Shown: one piece after another, positions 1 through 6,894 of the stretch
How the letters are laid out: each line of letters opens with the position of its first letter
Position numbering within the stretch: position 1 is the first letter of the stretch
Assembly: GCA_035279705.1 (NCBI GenBank)
Contig: DATEHG010000188.1
Span: forward strand, 1-19,701
DNA: 19,701 nucleotides
Source: DATEHG01 sp035279705
Lineage (GTDB): Bacteria > Gemmatimonadota > Gemmatimonadetes > Gemmatimonadales > GWC2-71-9
Direction: 5' to 3'
The notes under the pieces: generated by a model
Databases searched by the model: none
Told to the model about the DNA's origin: nothing
Seen by the model: only the letters and a program-made list of their open reading frames with translations
Translations under genes and position numbers: made by a program

Positions 1-329
1 GCCTCGAGTACCATGCCTACGAACCGATGGCGGAGGCCGAGTGCGACAGGATTCTGGCGGAGGCCCGGAGCCGCTGGCCGGTCGGTGTGACGCTCGAGCA
101 CCGGCTCGGCCCGCTCGCGATCGGAGAGGTGGCCGTCGCCGTCGCGGCGGCGGGAGACCATCGCAGCGAATCGTTCGACGCCTGCCGCTGGATCATCGAG
201 CAGGTCAAGCACCGGGTGCCGATCTGGAAGAAGGAGTTCTACGCCGATGGGACCGTGGGGTGGGTGGATCCCACGCGGCTGGATGAAGCGCTGGTCCCCG
301 ACCCGCTGGGACACGCCGCCGATGAATGA
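1..329 (+). CDS. moaE: Molybdopterin synthase catalytic subunit MoaE (3' part)
   Basis: This is the large, catalytic subunit of molybdopterin synthase, which with MoaD inserts two sulfurs into precursor Z (cPMP) in the cytoplasm to make molybdopterin. Only the C-terminal part is present: the reading frame is open from base 3 and the start lies outside the window. The visible protein begins LEYHAYEPMAEAEC, matching the conserved (L)EYEAYxPMA segment of MoaE. It continues with the HRLGPLAIGEVAVAVA core and the conserved VPIWKKEFYADG stretch that carries the active-site lysines. The stop is TGA at 327-329. The following moaA start (ATG at 322) overlaps this gene by 8 bases, so the two are very probably co-transcribed and translationally coupled. 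The family assignment is confident from the motifs; only the missing N-terminus limits it. Confidence 0.92.
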   Translation, partial: LEYHAYEPMAEAECDRILAEARSRWPVGVTLEHRLGPLAIGEVAVAVAAAGDHRSESFDACRWIIEQVKHRVPIWKKEFYADGTVGWVDPTRLDEALVPDPLGHAADE

Positions 330-1353
330 ACCGCTCGACCTCCTGGGCCGGCCGCTCGGCAGTCTCCGCCTCTCGGTGACCGACCGCTGCAACATGCGGT
401 GCAGCTACTGCATGCCGGAGGAGGAGTACGTCTGGCTGCCGCGCTCCTCGATCCTGAGCTTCGAGGAGCTCGATCGTCTCGCCGGAGTGTTCGGCGGCCT
501 GGGCGTGAGCAAGCTCCGGCTGACGGGTGGTGAGCCGCTCCTCCGCCATGACCTTCCCGCGCTGGTCCGCATGCTGGCCCGGCGGAGCCAGGTGCGGGAC
601 CTGGCCCTGACCACCAACGGTCTCCTCCTGGGGCGTCATGCCCAGGCCTTGAAGGAGGCCGGCCTCAAGCGGCTCACGGTGAGTCTCGATACTCTGCGTC
701 CCGAGCGGATGCTGGCGTTTGCCCGCAGCAACAGGCACGCGGAGGTGGTCGAAGGCCTCCGGGTGGCCCGCAGCGCAGGGTTCGAGCGGATCAAGCTCAA
801 CAGCGTCATCATCCGCGGATTCAACGACGATGAGGTCGTCGAGCTGCTTGAGTTTGCCCGGGCGGAGGACTTCGAGGCGCGATTCATCGAGTACATGGAT
901 GTGGGAGGCGCCACGGGGTGGTCGATGGAGAAGGTGGTGTCCCGCCAGGAGCTGCTCGAGGTCATCGGCCGCCGCTACGGCGGCGTTGAGCCGGTGCGCG
1001 ACGGGAGCGATCCCCGCGCGCCCGCCGACCGCTTCCGCCTGCCCGACGGGACGGTGTTCGGTATCATCGCCTCGACGACCGCGCCATTCTGCCGCGACTG
1101 CGACCGGGCCCGCCTCACGGCGGACGGCACCCTGTTCCTGTGCCTGTACGCGGCCACCGGGATCGATCTCCGCACGCCGCTCCGCGCCGGCGCCAGCGAC
1201 GAGGAACTTCGCTCCCTGGTTGCCGAGTCCTGGCGGGACCGTTCGGATCGCGGGGCGGAGCGCCGCCTCGCGGCCGACGACCGGGGGGCGCTGTATCAGC
1301 TGGCCACGTTGCGGGCCGATCCCCACCGGGAAATGCACACCCGTGGCGGATGA
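322..1353 (+). CDS. moaA: GTP 3',8-cyclase MoaA (radical SAM)
   Basis: MoaA carries out the first step of molybdenum cofactor synthesis: with MoaC it converts GTP to cyclic pyranopterin monophosphate by radical SAM chemistry. The 343-residue product has the usual family length. The N-terminal SAM cluster motif CxxxCxxC is C23-C27-C30, followed by the SAM-binding TGGEP at 68-72. The C-terminal second 4Fe-4S cluster is held by C257, C260 and C274 (CxxC-x13-C). The protein ends in the Gly-Gly pair (HTRGG) known to be essential in this family. I chose ATG 322 because the residues after it (MNEPLDLLGRPLGSLRLSVTDRC) give a normal MoaA N-terminus and it overlaps the moaE stop; upstream in-frame starts would lie deep inside moaE. 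All cluster ligands are intact. Confidence 0.97.
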   Translation: MNEPLDLLGRPLGSLRLSVTDRCNMRCSYCMPEEEYVWLPRSSILSFEELDRLAGVFGGLGVSKLRLTGGEPLLRHDLPALVRMLARRSQVRDLALTTNGLLLGRHAQALKEAGLKRLTVSLDTLRPERMLAFARSNRHAEVVEGLRVARSAGFERIKLNSVIIRGFNDDEVVELLEFARAEDFEARFIEYMDVGGATGWSMEKVVSRQELLEVIGRRYGGVEPVRDGSDPRAPADRFRLPDGTVFGIIASTTAPFCRDCDRARLTADGTLFLCLYAATGIDLRTPLRAGASDEELRSLVAESWRDRSDRGAERRLAADDRGALYQLATLRADPHREMHTRGG

Positions 1354-1367
1354 TGGCCGGATAAGCA

Positions 1368-1560
1368 CAGCCACGGATGAATACGGAAGGACGCGGATTG
1401 TTCGTCGACATTCCCGGGCTGCATGCTCTCCAGAAAGGTCCTTGAGGTGGTAACTGCACCCCCTGAACGAAATCGCGTCCTCGCTGCCGGCCTTCCCCTG
1501 CTTCGGATCAATCCGCGTTCCTCCGCGGCTGTTTCACTCCGCGTGCTTCCGTGGCTCCTG
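1368..1560. repeat. Degenerate inverted repeat of CACGGA/ACGCGGA units
   Basis: Bases 1368-1400 contain CAGCCACGGA ... GGACGCGGATTG. The reverse complement of 1509-1531 reads CAGCCGCGGA-GGAACGCGGATTG, the same phrase with a 10-base unit missing. Further copies of the unit (CCACGGA-GCACGCGGA when read on the minus strand) follow to about 1557. The two arms face each other across about 110 bases. From memory, CACGGA-nn-ACGCGGA-type phrases recur in intergenic DNA of several environmental bacteria; I could not check that here. The right arm lies inside the open frame of the next gene, so part of that gene's predicted N-terminus is repeat-derived. Confidence 0.6.
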
Positions 1561-2655
1561 CAGTTGGGGCTGGGCGGGCCGAGTGCCGCGGCCCAGGTGG
1601 CCGTACCACCCTACGCCCAGGTCGAGCCGGCGAGTACCTGGCTTCCCGCCATCACGCGGGCCCGTGCCTTCGTCATCGACACCATGAAGAAGCTCGGTGC
1701 CCCGGGTGCATCGGTCACCGTGATGAAGAACGGCCAGATCATCTGGAGCGAAGGATTCGGCCTGGCGGACGTGGAGCAGCAGGTGGCAGTCACCCCGCTG
1801 ACCCGCTTCCGGGTCGGCAGCGTCTCCAAGTCGCTCACCTCCGCCGCCCTCGGGCTGCTGGTCCAGGAGGGCAGGATCGATCTCGATGCCCCGGTGCAGC
1901 GCTACGTGCCGGGCTTCCCGGTCAAGCGCTGGCCCATCACGGTCCGGCAGGTGGCCGGGCACCTGGCCGGCATCCGTCACTACCAGGGCGAAGAATTCGT
2001 GCTGAAGCGTCACTGGGCCTCGGTGCATGACGGGCTGGCCATCTTCAAGGATGATTCACTCCTCTTCGAGCCGGGCACCCGGTACTCGTATTCCACCTAC
2101 GGCTGGAGCCTGATCAGCGCGGTGATCGAGGGAGCCGGCGGCCAGCCCTACCTCGACTTCATGAACACCCGCGTCTTCGGCCCGCTGGGCATGCACAACA
2201 CCGTGGCCGAATTCGTCGACAGCCTCATTCCCCATCGGGCCCGATTCTACACCCGCGGCGACTCGGGTGGCGGCGTCATCAACGCCACCTTCGTGGACAA
2301 CAGCTACAAGTGGGCGGGCGGCGGCTTCCTTTCCACGACGGAGGACCTGGGCCGGTTCGGCGACGCGCTCCTCGACGGGACCCTGCTCAAGCCGGCTACG
2401 GTGCAGCTGCTGTGGACATCGCAGAAGACGCGGGACGGGAAGGAAACCGGCTATGGCATGGGATGGCGCACCGACAAGGACAGCGCCGGTCGCCGCCGGG
2501 TCTGGCACTCGGGCGGCTCGGAGGGTGGAACCGCCTACCTTCTCATCTATCCCGATCAGAAGCTGATCATCTCGGTACTGGTCAACAGCGACCAGACCTT
2601 CATCGGCGCCAGCTCCACCATCGCGGAATGGTTTCTCGCCGCGGAAAAGCGGTAG
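1423..2655 (+). CDS. LACTB-like serine beta-lactamase-family hydrolase
   Basis: This is a serine hydrolase of the class C beta-lactamase / penicillin-binding-protein superfamily (Beta-lactamase domain). Numbering from ATG 1423, the nucleophile motif SxxK is S133-V-S-K136, the second motif is Y223-S-T (YST instead of the usual YxN), and the third is H362-S-G. The text around them (RVGSVSKSLT, LAGIRHY, YSYSTYGW) resembles mitochondrial LACTB more than true AmpC enzymes, so a peptidase or esterase role is more likely than drug resistance. VLPWLLQLGLGGPSAAAQ looks like the hydrophobic part and cleavage site of a signal peptide, suggesting export. The start is uncertain: neither ATG 1423 nor GTG 1447 has a clear ribosome site, and residues of about 29-46 are encoded by the inverted repeat. 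The gene ends 17 bases before trmL. The substrate is unknown. Confidence 0.85.
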   Translation: MLSRKVLEVVTAPPERNRVLAAGLPLLRINPRSSAAVSLRVLPWLLQLGLGGPSAAAQVAVPPYAQVEPASTWLPAITRARAFVIDTMKKLGAPGASVTVMKNGQIIWSEGFGLADVEQQVAVTPLTRFRVGSVSKSLTSAALGLLVQEGRIDLDAPVQRYVPGFPVKRWPITVRQVAGHLAGIRHYQGEEFVLKRHWASVHDGLAIFKDDSLLFEPGTRYSYSTYGWSLISAVIEGAGGQPYLDFMNTRVFGPLGMHNTVAEFVDSLIPHRARFYTRGDSGGGVINATFVDNSYKWAGGGFLSTTEDLGRFGDALLDGTLLKPATVQLLWTSQKTRDGKETGYGMGWRTDKDSAGRRRVWHSGGSEGGTAYLLIYPDQKLIISVLVNSDQTFIGASSTIAEWFLAAEKR

Positions 2656-2672
2656 GAGCGGGAGAGATTCTC

Positions 2673-3224
2673 ATGACGCTGCACATCGCCCTGATTCAGC
2701 CGCAGATCCCGCCCAATACGGGCAATATCGCCCGGCTCTGCGCCGGTGCCGACGTGCCCCTCCACCTGATCGGGCCGCTGGGCTTCGAGATCGATGACCG
2801 GCACGTGAAGCGCGCCGGAATCGATTACTGGGACAAGGTGGACCTGTGGTTTCACCCGGACTGGTTCGTATTCCGCAACGCCATCGCGCGCGAGCGCTGC
2901 CTCTACTTTTCCGCCAATGCGGAGAACGATTTCACCACCGCGCCCTTTGCCATGAACAGCGTGCTGATCTTCGGCAACGAGACGGAGGGGATGCCGGCGC
3001 GGATCCTGGAAAAGCATCCCGACCGCTGCTTCCGGGTGCCGATGCCGGGCAACATCCGCAGCATGAACCTGGCCAATGCCGTGAGCGTGGTCCTCTATGA
3101 AGGGCTGCGCCAGCTGGGGCTGCCGCACGAGGAGCTGCAACCCGCCGAACTCGCGGCGGCGCCGGAGAAGAACGGCCGCCCGGCGCCGCGCCGGCGGGGG
3201 CCGCGGAGACGGTCGCGGCGCTGA
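2673..3224 (+). CDS. trmL: tRNA (cytidine/uridine-34-2'-O)-methyltransferase TrmL
   Basis: TrmL is a SPOUT-class methyltransferase that methylates the ribose of the wobble base in tRNA-Leu isoacceptors in the cytoplasm. All three SPOUT motifs are visible: PNTGNIAR at 14-21, the trefoil-knot SAM site GNETEGMP from G101, and the final motif NIRSMNLANAVSVVLYE around R129-N132. ATG 2673 follows a GGAGAG site at 2661-2666 and gives the canonical N-terminus MTLHIALIQPQIPPNTGN. At 183 residues the protein is about 25 longer than the E. coli enzyme. The excess is a C-terminal tail of very basic sequence (PAPRRRGPRRRSRR), which may add RNA affinity; that is inference. It sits 17 bases after the hydrolase gene and could share its transcript. 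Confidence 0.93.
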   Translation: MTLHIALIQPQIPPNTGNIARLCAGADVPLHLIGPLGFEIDDRHVKRAGIDYWDKVDLWFHPDWFVFRNAIARERCLYFSANAENDFTTAPFAMNSVLIFGNETEGMPARILEKHPDRCFRVPMPGNIRSMNLANAVSVVLYEGLRQLGLPHEELQPAELAAAPEKNGRPAPRRRGPRRRSRR

Positions 3225-3232
3225 CCAATCGG

Positions 3233-3264
3233 TTTGCCCCGCTCAAAGCGGGACAGTACTTTTC
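3233..3264 (+). promoter_or_regulatory. Candidate mdh-sdh operon promoter of the TTTG/TAnnTTTG type
   Basis: TTTG at 3233-3236 and TACTTTTC at 3257-3264 are 20 bases apart. This resembles the Bacteroidota -33/-7 pattern TTTG-N19-21-TAnnTTTG, with 7 of 8 matches in the -7 element. A perfect 6-bp hairpin (CCCGCT-CAA-AGCGGG, 3238-3252) lies between the two elements and could be an operator or chance. The site is 24 bases upstream of mdh ATG 3288, which has no clear Shine-Dalgarno sequence. The call is inferred from pattern only. Confidence 0.4.
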
Positions 3265-3287
3265 GCGCACCTTCAACCCAATCCGAC

Positions 3288-4214
3288 ATGCTCAACAAGA
3301 TTACCGTCGTCGGCGCCGGCAACGTGGGCGCCACCGCGGCCCAGCGGGTGGCCGAGAAGAACCTGGCCCGGACCGTCGTCATGGTGGACGTGGTGGACGG
3401 CGTGCCCCAGGGCAAAGGCCTCGACCAGTGGCAATCCGCTCCGATCGAGGGCTTCGACACCCGGGTCGTCGGCGCCAGCAACTACGACAGTGCGGCCGGC
3501 TCCGATCTCTTCATCGTGACCGCCGGTATCGCGCGGAAGCCCGGCATGAGCCGGGACGACCTGGTCAAGACCAACGCCGGCATCGTCGAATCGGTGGGCA
3601 AGGAAATCCGCCGCGTCGCGCCGAACAGCATCGTCATCGTGGTGTCCAACCCGCTGGACGTGATGTGCTACGTGGCCATGAAGGCTACCGGCTTCCCGCG
3701 CGAACGGGTCATCGGCATGGCTGGCGTCCTCGACACGGCGCGGTATCGCGCCTTCCTGGCCGAAGCGATGGATGTGTCGGTGGAAGACATCCAGGCCATG
3801 GTGCTGGGCGGCCATGGCGACACGATGGTGCCGCTGATCTCGTACACCACGGTTTCCGGCATTCCGGTCACCCAGCTACTGGCGCAGGACAAGCTGGACG
3901 CCATCGTGACCCGCACCCGGAATGGCGGCGCCGAAATCGTGGCCTTCCTCAAGACCGGCTCGGCGTACTACGCGCCCAGCGCCGCCGCGGTCCAGATGGC
4001 CGAGGCCATCGCGCTGGACAAGAAGCGGATCCTGCCGTGCAGCGCGTGGCTCACCGGCGAGTACGGGCTCAAGGACGTGTTCTGCGGCGTTCCGTGCAAG
4101 CTCGGCAAGATGGGACTGGAGCAGATCGTGGAGGTGACGCTCACCGCCGCCGAACGGACCGAGCTGCACAAGTCGGCCGCCGCGGTGGTCGACACGATGA
4201 AAGCGCTCGGCTGA
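3288..4214 (+). CDS. mdh: Malate dehydrogenase (LDH-like, NAD-dependent)
   Basis: This cytoplasmic TCA-cycle enzyme oxidises malate to oxaloacetate with NAD+. The 308-residue protein is of the LDH-like MDH type. The Rossmann glycine motif GAGNVG is at 9-14 and the NAD-selecting acidic residue is D34 (VMVDVVDG). Substrate arginines are R83 and R89 in the mobile loop (ARKPGMSRDD) and R152 (LDTARYR). The catalytic pair is D149 and H176 (GGHGDTMVP), and N121 lies in SNPLD. Two-arginine loop chemistry (R83 rather than Gln) supports malate over lactate as substrate. ATG 3288 gives the conserved MLNKITVVGAG start; an in-frame ATG 54 bases upstream would add residues unlike the family. It leads a cluster with sdhC only 6 bases downstream, so oxidation of succinate and malate is genetically linked. 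Confidence 0.96.
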   Translation: MLNKITVVGAGNVGATAAQRVAEKNLARTVVMVDVVDGVPQGKGLDQWQSAPIEGFDTRVVGASNYDSAAGSDLFIVTAGIARKPGMSRDDLVKTNAGIVESVGKEIRRVAPNSIVIVVSNPLDVMCYVAMKATGFPRERVIGMAGVLDTARYRAFLAEAMDVSVEDIQAMVLGGHGDTMVPLISYTTVSGIPVTQLLAQDKLDAIVTRTRNGGAEIVAFLKTGSAYYAPSAAAVQMAEAIALDKKRILPCSAWLTGEYGLKDVFCGVPCKLGKMGLEQIVEVTLTAAERTELHKSAAAVVDTMKALG

Positions 4215-4220
4215 GCCGGC

Positions 4221-4880
4221 ATGCGCCAGCTCGTTGCGCTGTATCGCTCCACCGTCGGGAAGAAGATCATCATGGCGGTGACCGGGGCCATCCTCATCGG
4301 CTTCCTGCTCACCCATGTGGTGGCCAACCTCCTGGCCTTTGCCGGGCCGGTCAAGATCAACGCCTACTCGGCGTTCCTGCACAGCGCCGGCGAACTCCTC
4401 TGGGTGGCGCGCGGCGTCCTGATCGTCTCGCTCATTCTCCATGTCATCGCCGCGGTGCAGCTCACCCGCCTCGACCGGGCCGCCCGCCCGGTCGCGTACG
4501 CCCGGAAGGAGCCGCAGGCCGCCACTGTGGCGTCGCGGACCATGCGATGGGGCGGGGCGCTGCTGCTGGCCTTCATCATCTATCACCTGCTGCATTTCAC
4601 CTTCGGTACGGTCCATCCCGACTTCGTCGAGGGTGATCCCTACCACAACATCGTGAGCGGCTTCCGGCAGCATCCCCTGGTGGCGGGCTTCTACGTCGTG
4701 GCGATGGCGGGCCTGGGCCTGCACCTCTACCACGGCGGGTCGGCCATGTTCAACTCGCTGGGCCTCAATCATCCGTCGTGGAACCCGGGTCGCCAGGCGC
4801 TGATGCGGGCACTGGCCGCGCTGGTGGCGCTCGGCTTTGCCACGATTCCACTGGCCGTGCTGGCGGGGGTGATCAAGTGA
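4221..4880 (+). CDS. sdhC: Succinate dehydrogenase cytochrome b558 subunit SdhC
   Basis: This membrane anchor of complex II carries haem b and the quinone site. The 219-residue protein is the single, fused anchor type (b558 family) with five predicted membrane helices, roughly 17-41, 63-83, 111-130, 153-175 and 196-216, so no separate SdhD is expected and none is present. Histidines within or beside the helices (H32, H74, H122, H125, H168, H171) are candidates for binding two haems as in the Wolinella and Bacillus anchors; which of them act cannot be decided from the sequence. It begins 6 bases after mdh and its stop overlaps the sdhA GTG start (GTGA), indicating tight coupling. Confidence 0.93.
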   Translation: MRQLVALYRSTVGKKIIMAVTGAILIGFLLTHVVANLLAFAGPVKINAYSAFLHSAGELLWVARGVLIVSLILHVIAAVQLTRLDRAARPVAYARKEPQAATVASRTMRWGGALLLAFIIYHLLHFTFGTVHPDFVEGDPYHNIVSGFRQHPLVAGFYVVAMAGLGLHLYHGGSAMFNSLGLNHPSWNPGRQALMRALAALVALGFATIPLAVLAGVIK

Positions 4881-6796
4881 CGCTGGAGCTCAACGCCCGG
4901 GTCCCGGGCGGCCCGCTCGCCGAGAAGTGGGACCGGCACAAGTTCGATCTCAAGCTGGTCAATCCCGCCAACAAGCGGAAATACACCGTCATCGTGGTCG
5001 GCTCGGGGCTGGCCGGCGGCTCCGCGGCGGCGACGCTGGGCGAACTGGGCTACAACGTGAAGTGTTTCTGCTTCCAGGACAGCCCGCGCCGGGCGCACAG
5101 CATTGCGGCCCAGGGCGGGATCAATGCCGCCAAGAACTACCAGAACGACGGGGACAGCATCTGGCGGCTGTTCTACGACACGATCAAGGGCGGCGACTTC
5201 CGCGCCCGCGAGGCCAACGTCTACCGGCTGGCCCAGGTCAGCGTCAACATCATCGATCAGTGCGTGGCGCAGGGTGTGCCGTTTGCCCGCGAGTACGGCG
5301 GGGCGCTCGCCAACCGCTCCTTCGGCGGCGCCCAGGTCAGCCGCACCTTCTACGCCCGGGGCCAGACCGGCCAGCAGCTGCTGCTGGGCGCCTACCAGGC
5401 GCTGGAACGCCAGGTGGCCGCGGGCACGGTGACGATGTACCCGCGCACCGAGATGCTGGACCTCGTGGTGGTGAAGGGGAGGGCCCGCGGCATCGTGGTT
5501 CGGAATCTCGTGACCGGCGAGCAGACCACGCATCTCGGTGATGCGGTGCTGCTGGCCACCGGTGGCTACGGCAACGTCTTCTACCTCTCCACCAATGCCA
5601 AGGGTTGCAACGTGACCGCGGCCTATCGGGCCTACAAGCGCGGCGCCGGGTTCGGCAATCCCTGCTATACCCAGATTCATCCGACCTGCATTCCCGTCAG
5701 CGGCGAGTACCAGTCCAAGCTCACGCTGATGAGCGAGTCGCTGCGCAACGACGGGCGGGTCTGGGTGCCCAGGGCGGTGGGCGACAAGCGGGCTCCCCGC
5801 GAAATCCCCGACGGGGAACGCGACTACTATCTCGAGCGGAAATACCCCAGCTTCGGCAACCTGAGCCCGCGGGACATCGCCAGCCGCGCGGCCAAGGAGG
5901 CCTGCGACAGCGGGCGTGGCGTGGGGGAGAGCGGGCTCGGCGTCTATCTCGATTTCCGCGACGCCATCAAGCGCTACGGCGAGCAGAAGATCCGGGAGCG
6001 CTACGGCAACCTGTTCGAGATGTACCAGCGGATCACCGACGAGGATCCCTACCAGGTGCCGATGCGGATCTTCCCGGCCGTCCACTACACCATGGGCGGG
6101 CTCTGGGTGGATTACAACCTGATGAGCACCATCCCGGGACTCCACGTCCTGGGCGAGGCCAACTTCTCGGACCACGGCGCCAACCGCCTCGGGGCGAGCG
6201 CGCTCATGCAGGGATTGGCGGACGGTTATTTCGTCATCCCGTACACCCTCGGCGATTACCTGGCGCGCACCCCGCCCGAGCCGATCTCGGCGGACCACCC
6301 GGAAGTGAAGGCGGTCGAGGACGCGGTGCGGGCCCGGATCGGCAGGCTGCTGGGTGTGCAGGGAAAGCGGAGCGTCGATTCGTTCCACCGCGAACTGGGC
6401 AAGCTCATGTGGGACAAGTGCGGCATGGCCCGCGATTCGGCGGGGCTCAAGCAGGCGCTGCAGCGCATCCCCGCGCTGCGCGAGGAGTTCTGGCAGAACG
6501 TCACTGTGCCCGGCAGCGGCGCGGACCTCAACCAGTCCCTGGAAAGGGCCGGGCGGGTGGCCGACTTCCTCGAGTTCGCCGAACTGATGTGCACCGACGC
6601 GCTGCACCGCGAGGAGAGCTGCGGCGGGCACTTCCGGTCCGAACACCAGACGCCGGACGGCGAGGCGCAGCGGGACGATGATCACTTTGCCTACGTGGCG
6701 GCCTGGGAGTACCAGGGGGACAATCGTCCCCCCGTCCTGAACAAGGAGCAGCTGGTCTTCGAGAACGTCCACCTGGCGCAGCGGAGCTACAAGTAG
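4877..6796 (+). CDS. sdhA: Succinate dehydrogenase flavoprotein subunit SdhA
   Basis: This catalytic subunit of complex II oxidises succinate to fumarate using covalently bound FAD on the cytoplasmic face of the membrane. The 639-residue product has the dinucleotide-binding motif GSGLAG at 42-47 and the FAD-linking histidine H74 in RRAHSIAAQGG. Substrate-site H268 lies in the HPT motif, and the capping-domain arginine R332 in SPRDIASR is the likely proton-transfer residue. The late flavin segment DHGANRLGASALMQGL is intact. I chose GTG 4877 because it overlaps the sdhC stop as GTGA and follows a GGGGGTGA site at 4865-4872; the longer frame upstream lies within sdhC. The length and the N-terminal arm before the flavin fold fit the b558-linked SdhA group (epsilon/Bacteroidota type) rather than the E. 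coli type. Confidence 0.96.
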   Translation: MTLELNARVPGGPLAEKWDRHKFDLKLVNPANKRKYTVIVVGSGLAGGSAAATLGELGYNVKCFCFQDSPRRAHSIAAQGGINAAKNYQNDGDSIWRLFYDTIKGGDFRAREANVYRLAQVSVNIIDQCVAQGVPFAREYGGALANRSFGGAQVSRTFYARGQTGQQLLLGAYQALERQVAAGTVTMYPRTEMLDLVVVKGRARGIVVRNLVTGEQTTHLGDAVLLATGGYGNVFYLSTNAKGCNVTAAYRAYKRGAGFGNPCYTQIHPTCIPVSGEYQSKLTLMSESLRNDGRVWVPRAVGDKRAPREIPDGERDYYLERKYPSFGNLSPRDIASRAAKEACDSGRGVGESGLGVYLDFRDAIKRYGEQKIRERYGNLFEMYQRITDEDPYQVPMRIFPAVHYTMGGLWVDYNLMSTIPGLHVLGEANFSDHGANRLGASALMQGLADGYFVIPYTLGDYLARTPPEPISADHPEVKAVEDAVRARIGRLLGVQGKRSVDSFHRELGKLMWDKCGMARDSAGLKQALQRIPALREEFWQNVTVPGSGADLNQSLERAGRVADFLEFAELMCTDALHREESCGGHFRSEHQTPDGEAQRDDDHFAYVAAWEYQGDNRPPVLNKEQLVFENVHLAQRSYK

Positions 6797-6866
6797 CCGT
6801 AAGCCCTAAGCCGTAAGCCATACGCTTATGGCAAAGGCTTAAGGCTTAAGGCTTATGGCTTAAGGC
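6796..6866. repeat. Inverted array of heptamers (GCCNTAA x4 / GGCTTAW x4) between sdhA and sdhB
   Basis: Four direct heptamers occupy 6796-6823 (GCCGTAA, GCCCTAA, GCCGTAA, GCCATAC). Four heptamers of complementary type lie at 6836-6863 (GGCTTAA, GGCTTAA, GGCTTAT, GGCTTAA), followed by GGC. A perfect inner stem GCCATA-CGCT-TATGGC sits at 6817-6832. The two arms can also pair with each other over most of their length. The first base of the array is the last base of the sdhA stop codon. The array is AT-rich compared with its surroundings and occupies most of the sdhA-sdhB gap. It may fold into a long hairpin in the mRNA. Confidence 0.9.
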
Positions 6867-6894
6867 CATGAGAGACGGGACTTCAATCGGCACT

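Noticed and set aside
4769..6772. A 667-codon open frame on the minus strand opposite sdhA
   Set aside because: It mirrors sdhA in a GC-rich third-position pattern, shows no domain or ribosome site, and sdhA is unmistakable.
6868..6894. SdhB start at ATG 6868
   Set aside because: It begins right against the heptamer array and adds nine residues not typical of the family; MNITLKVWRQK from 6895 fits better.
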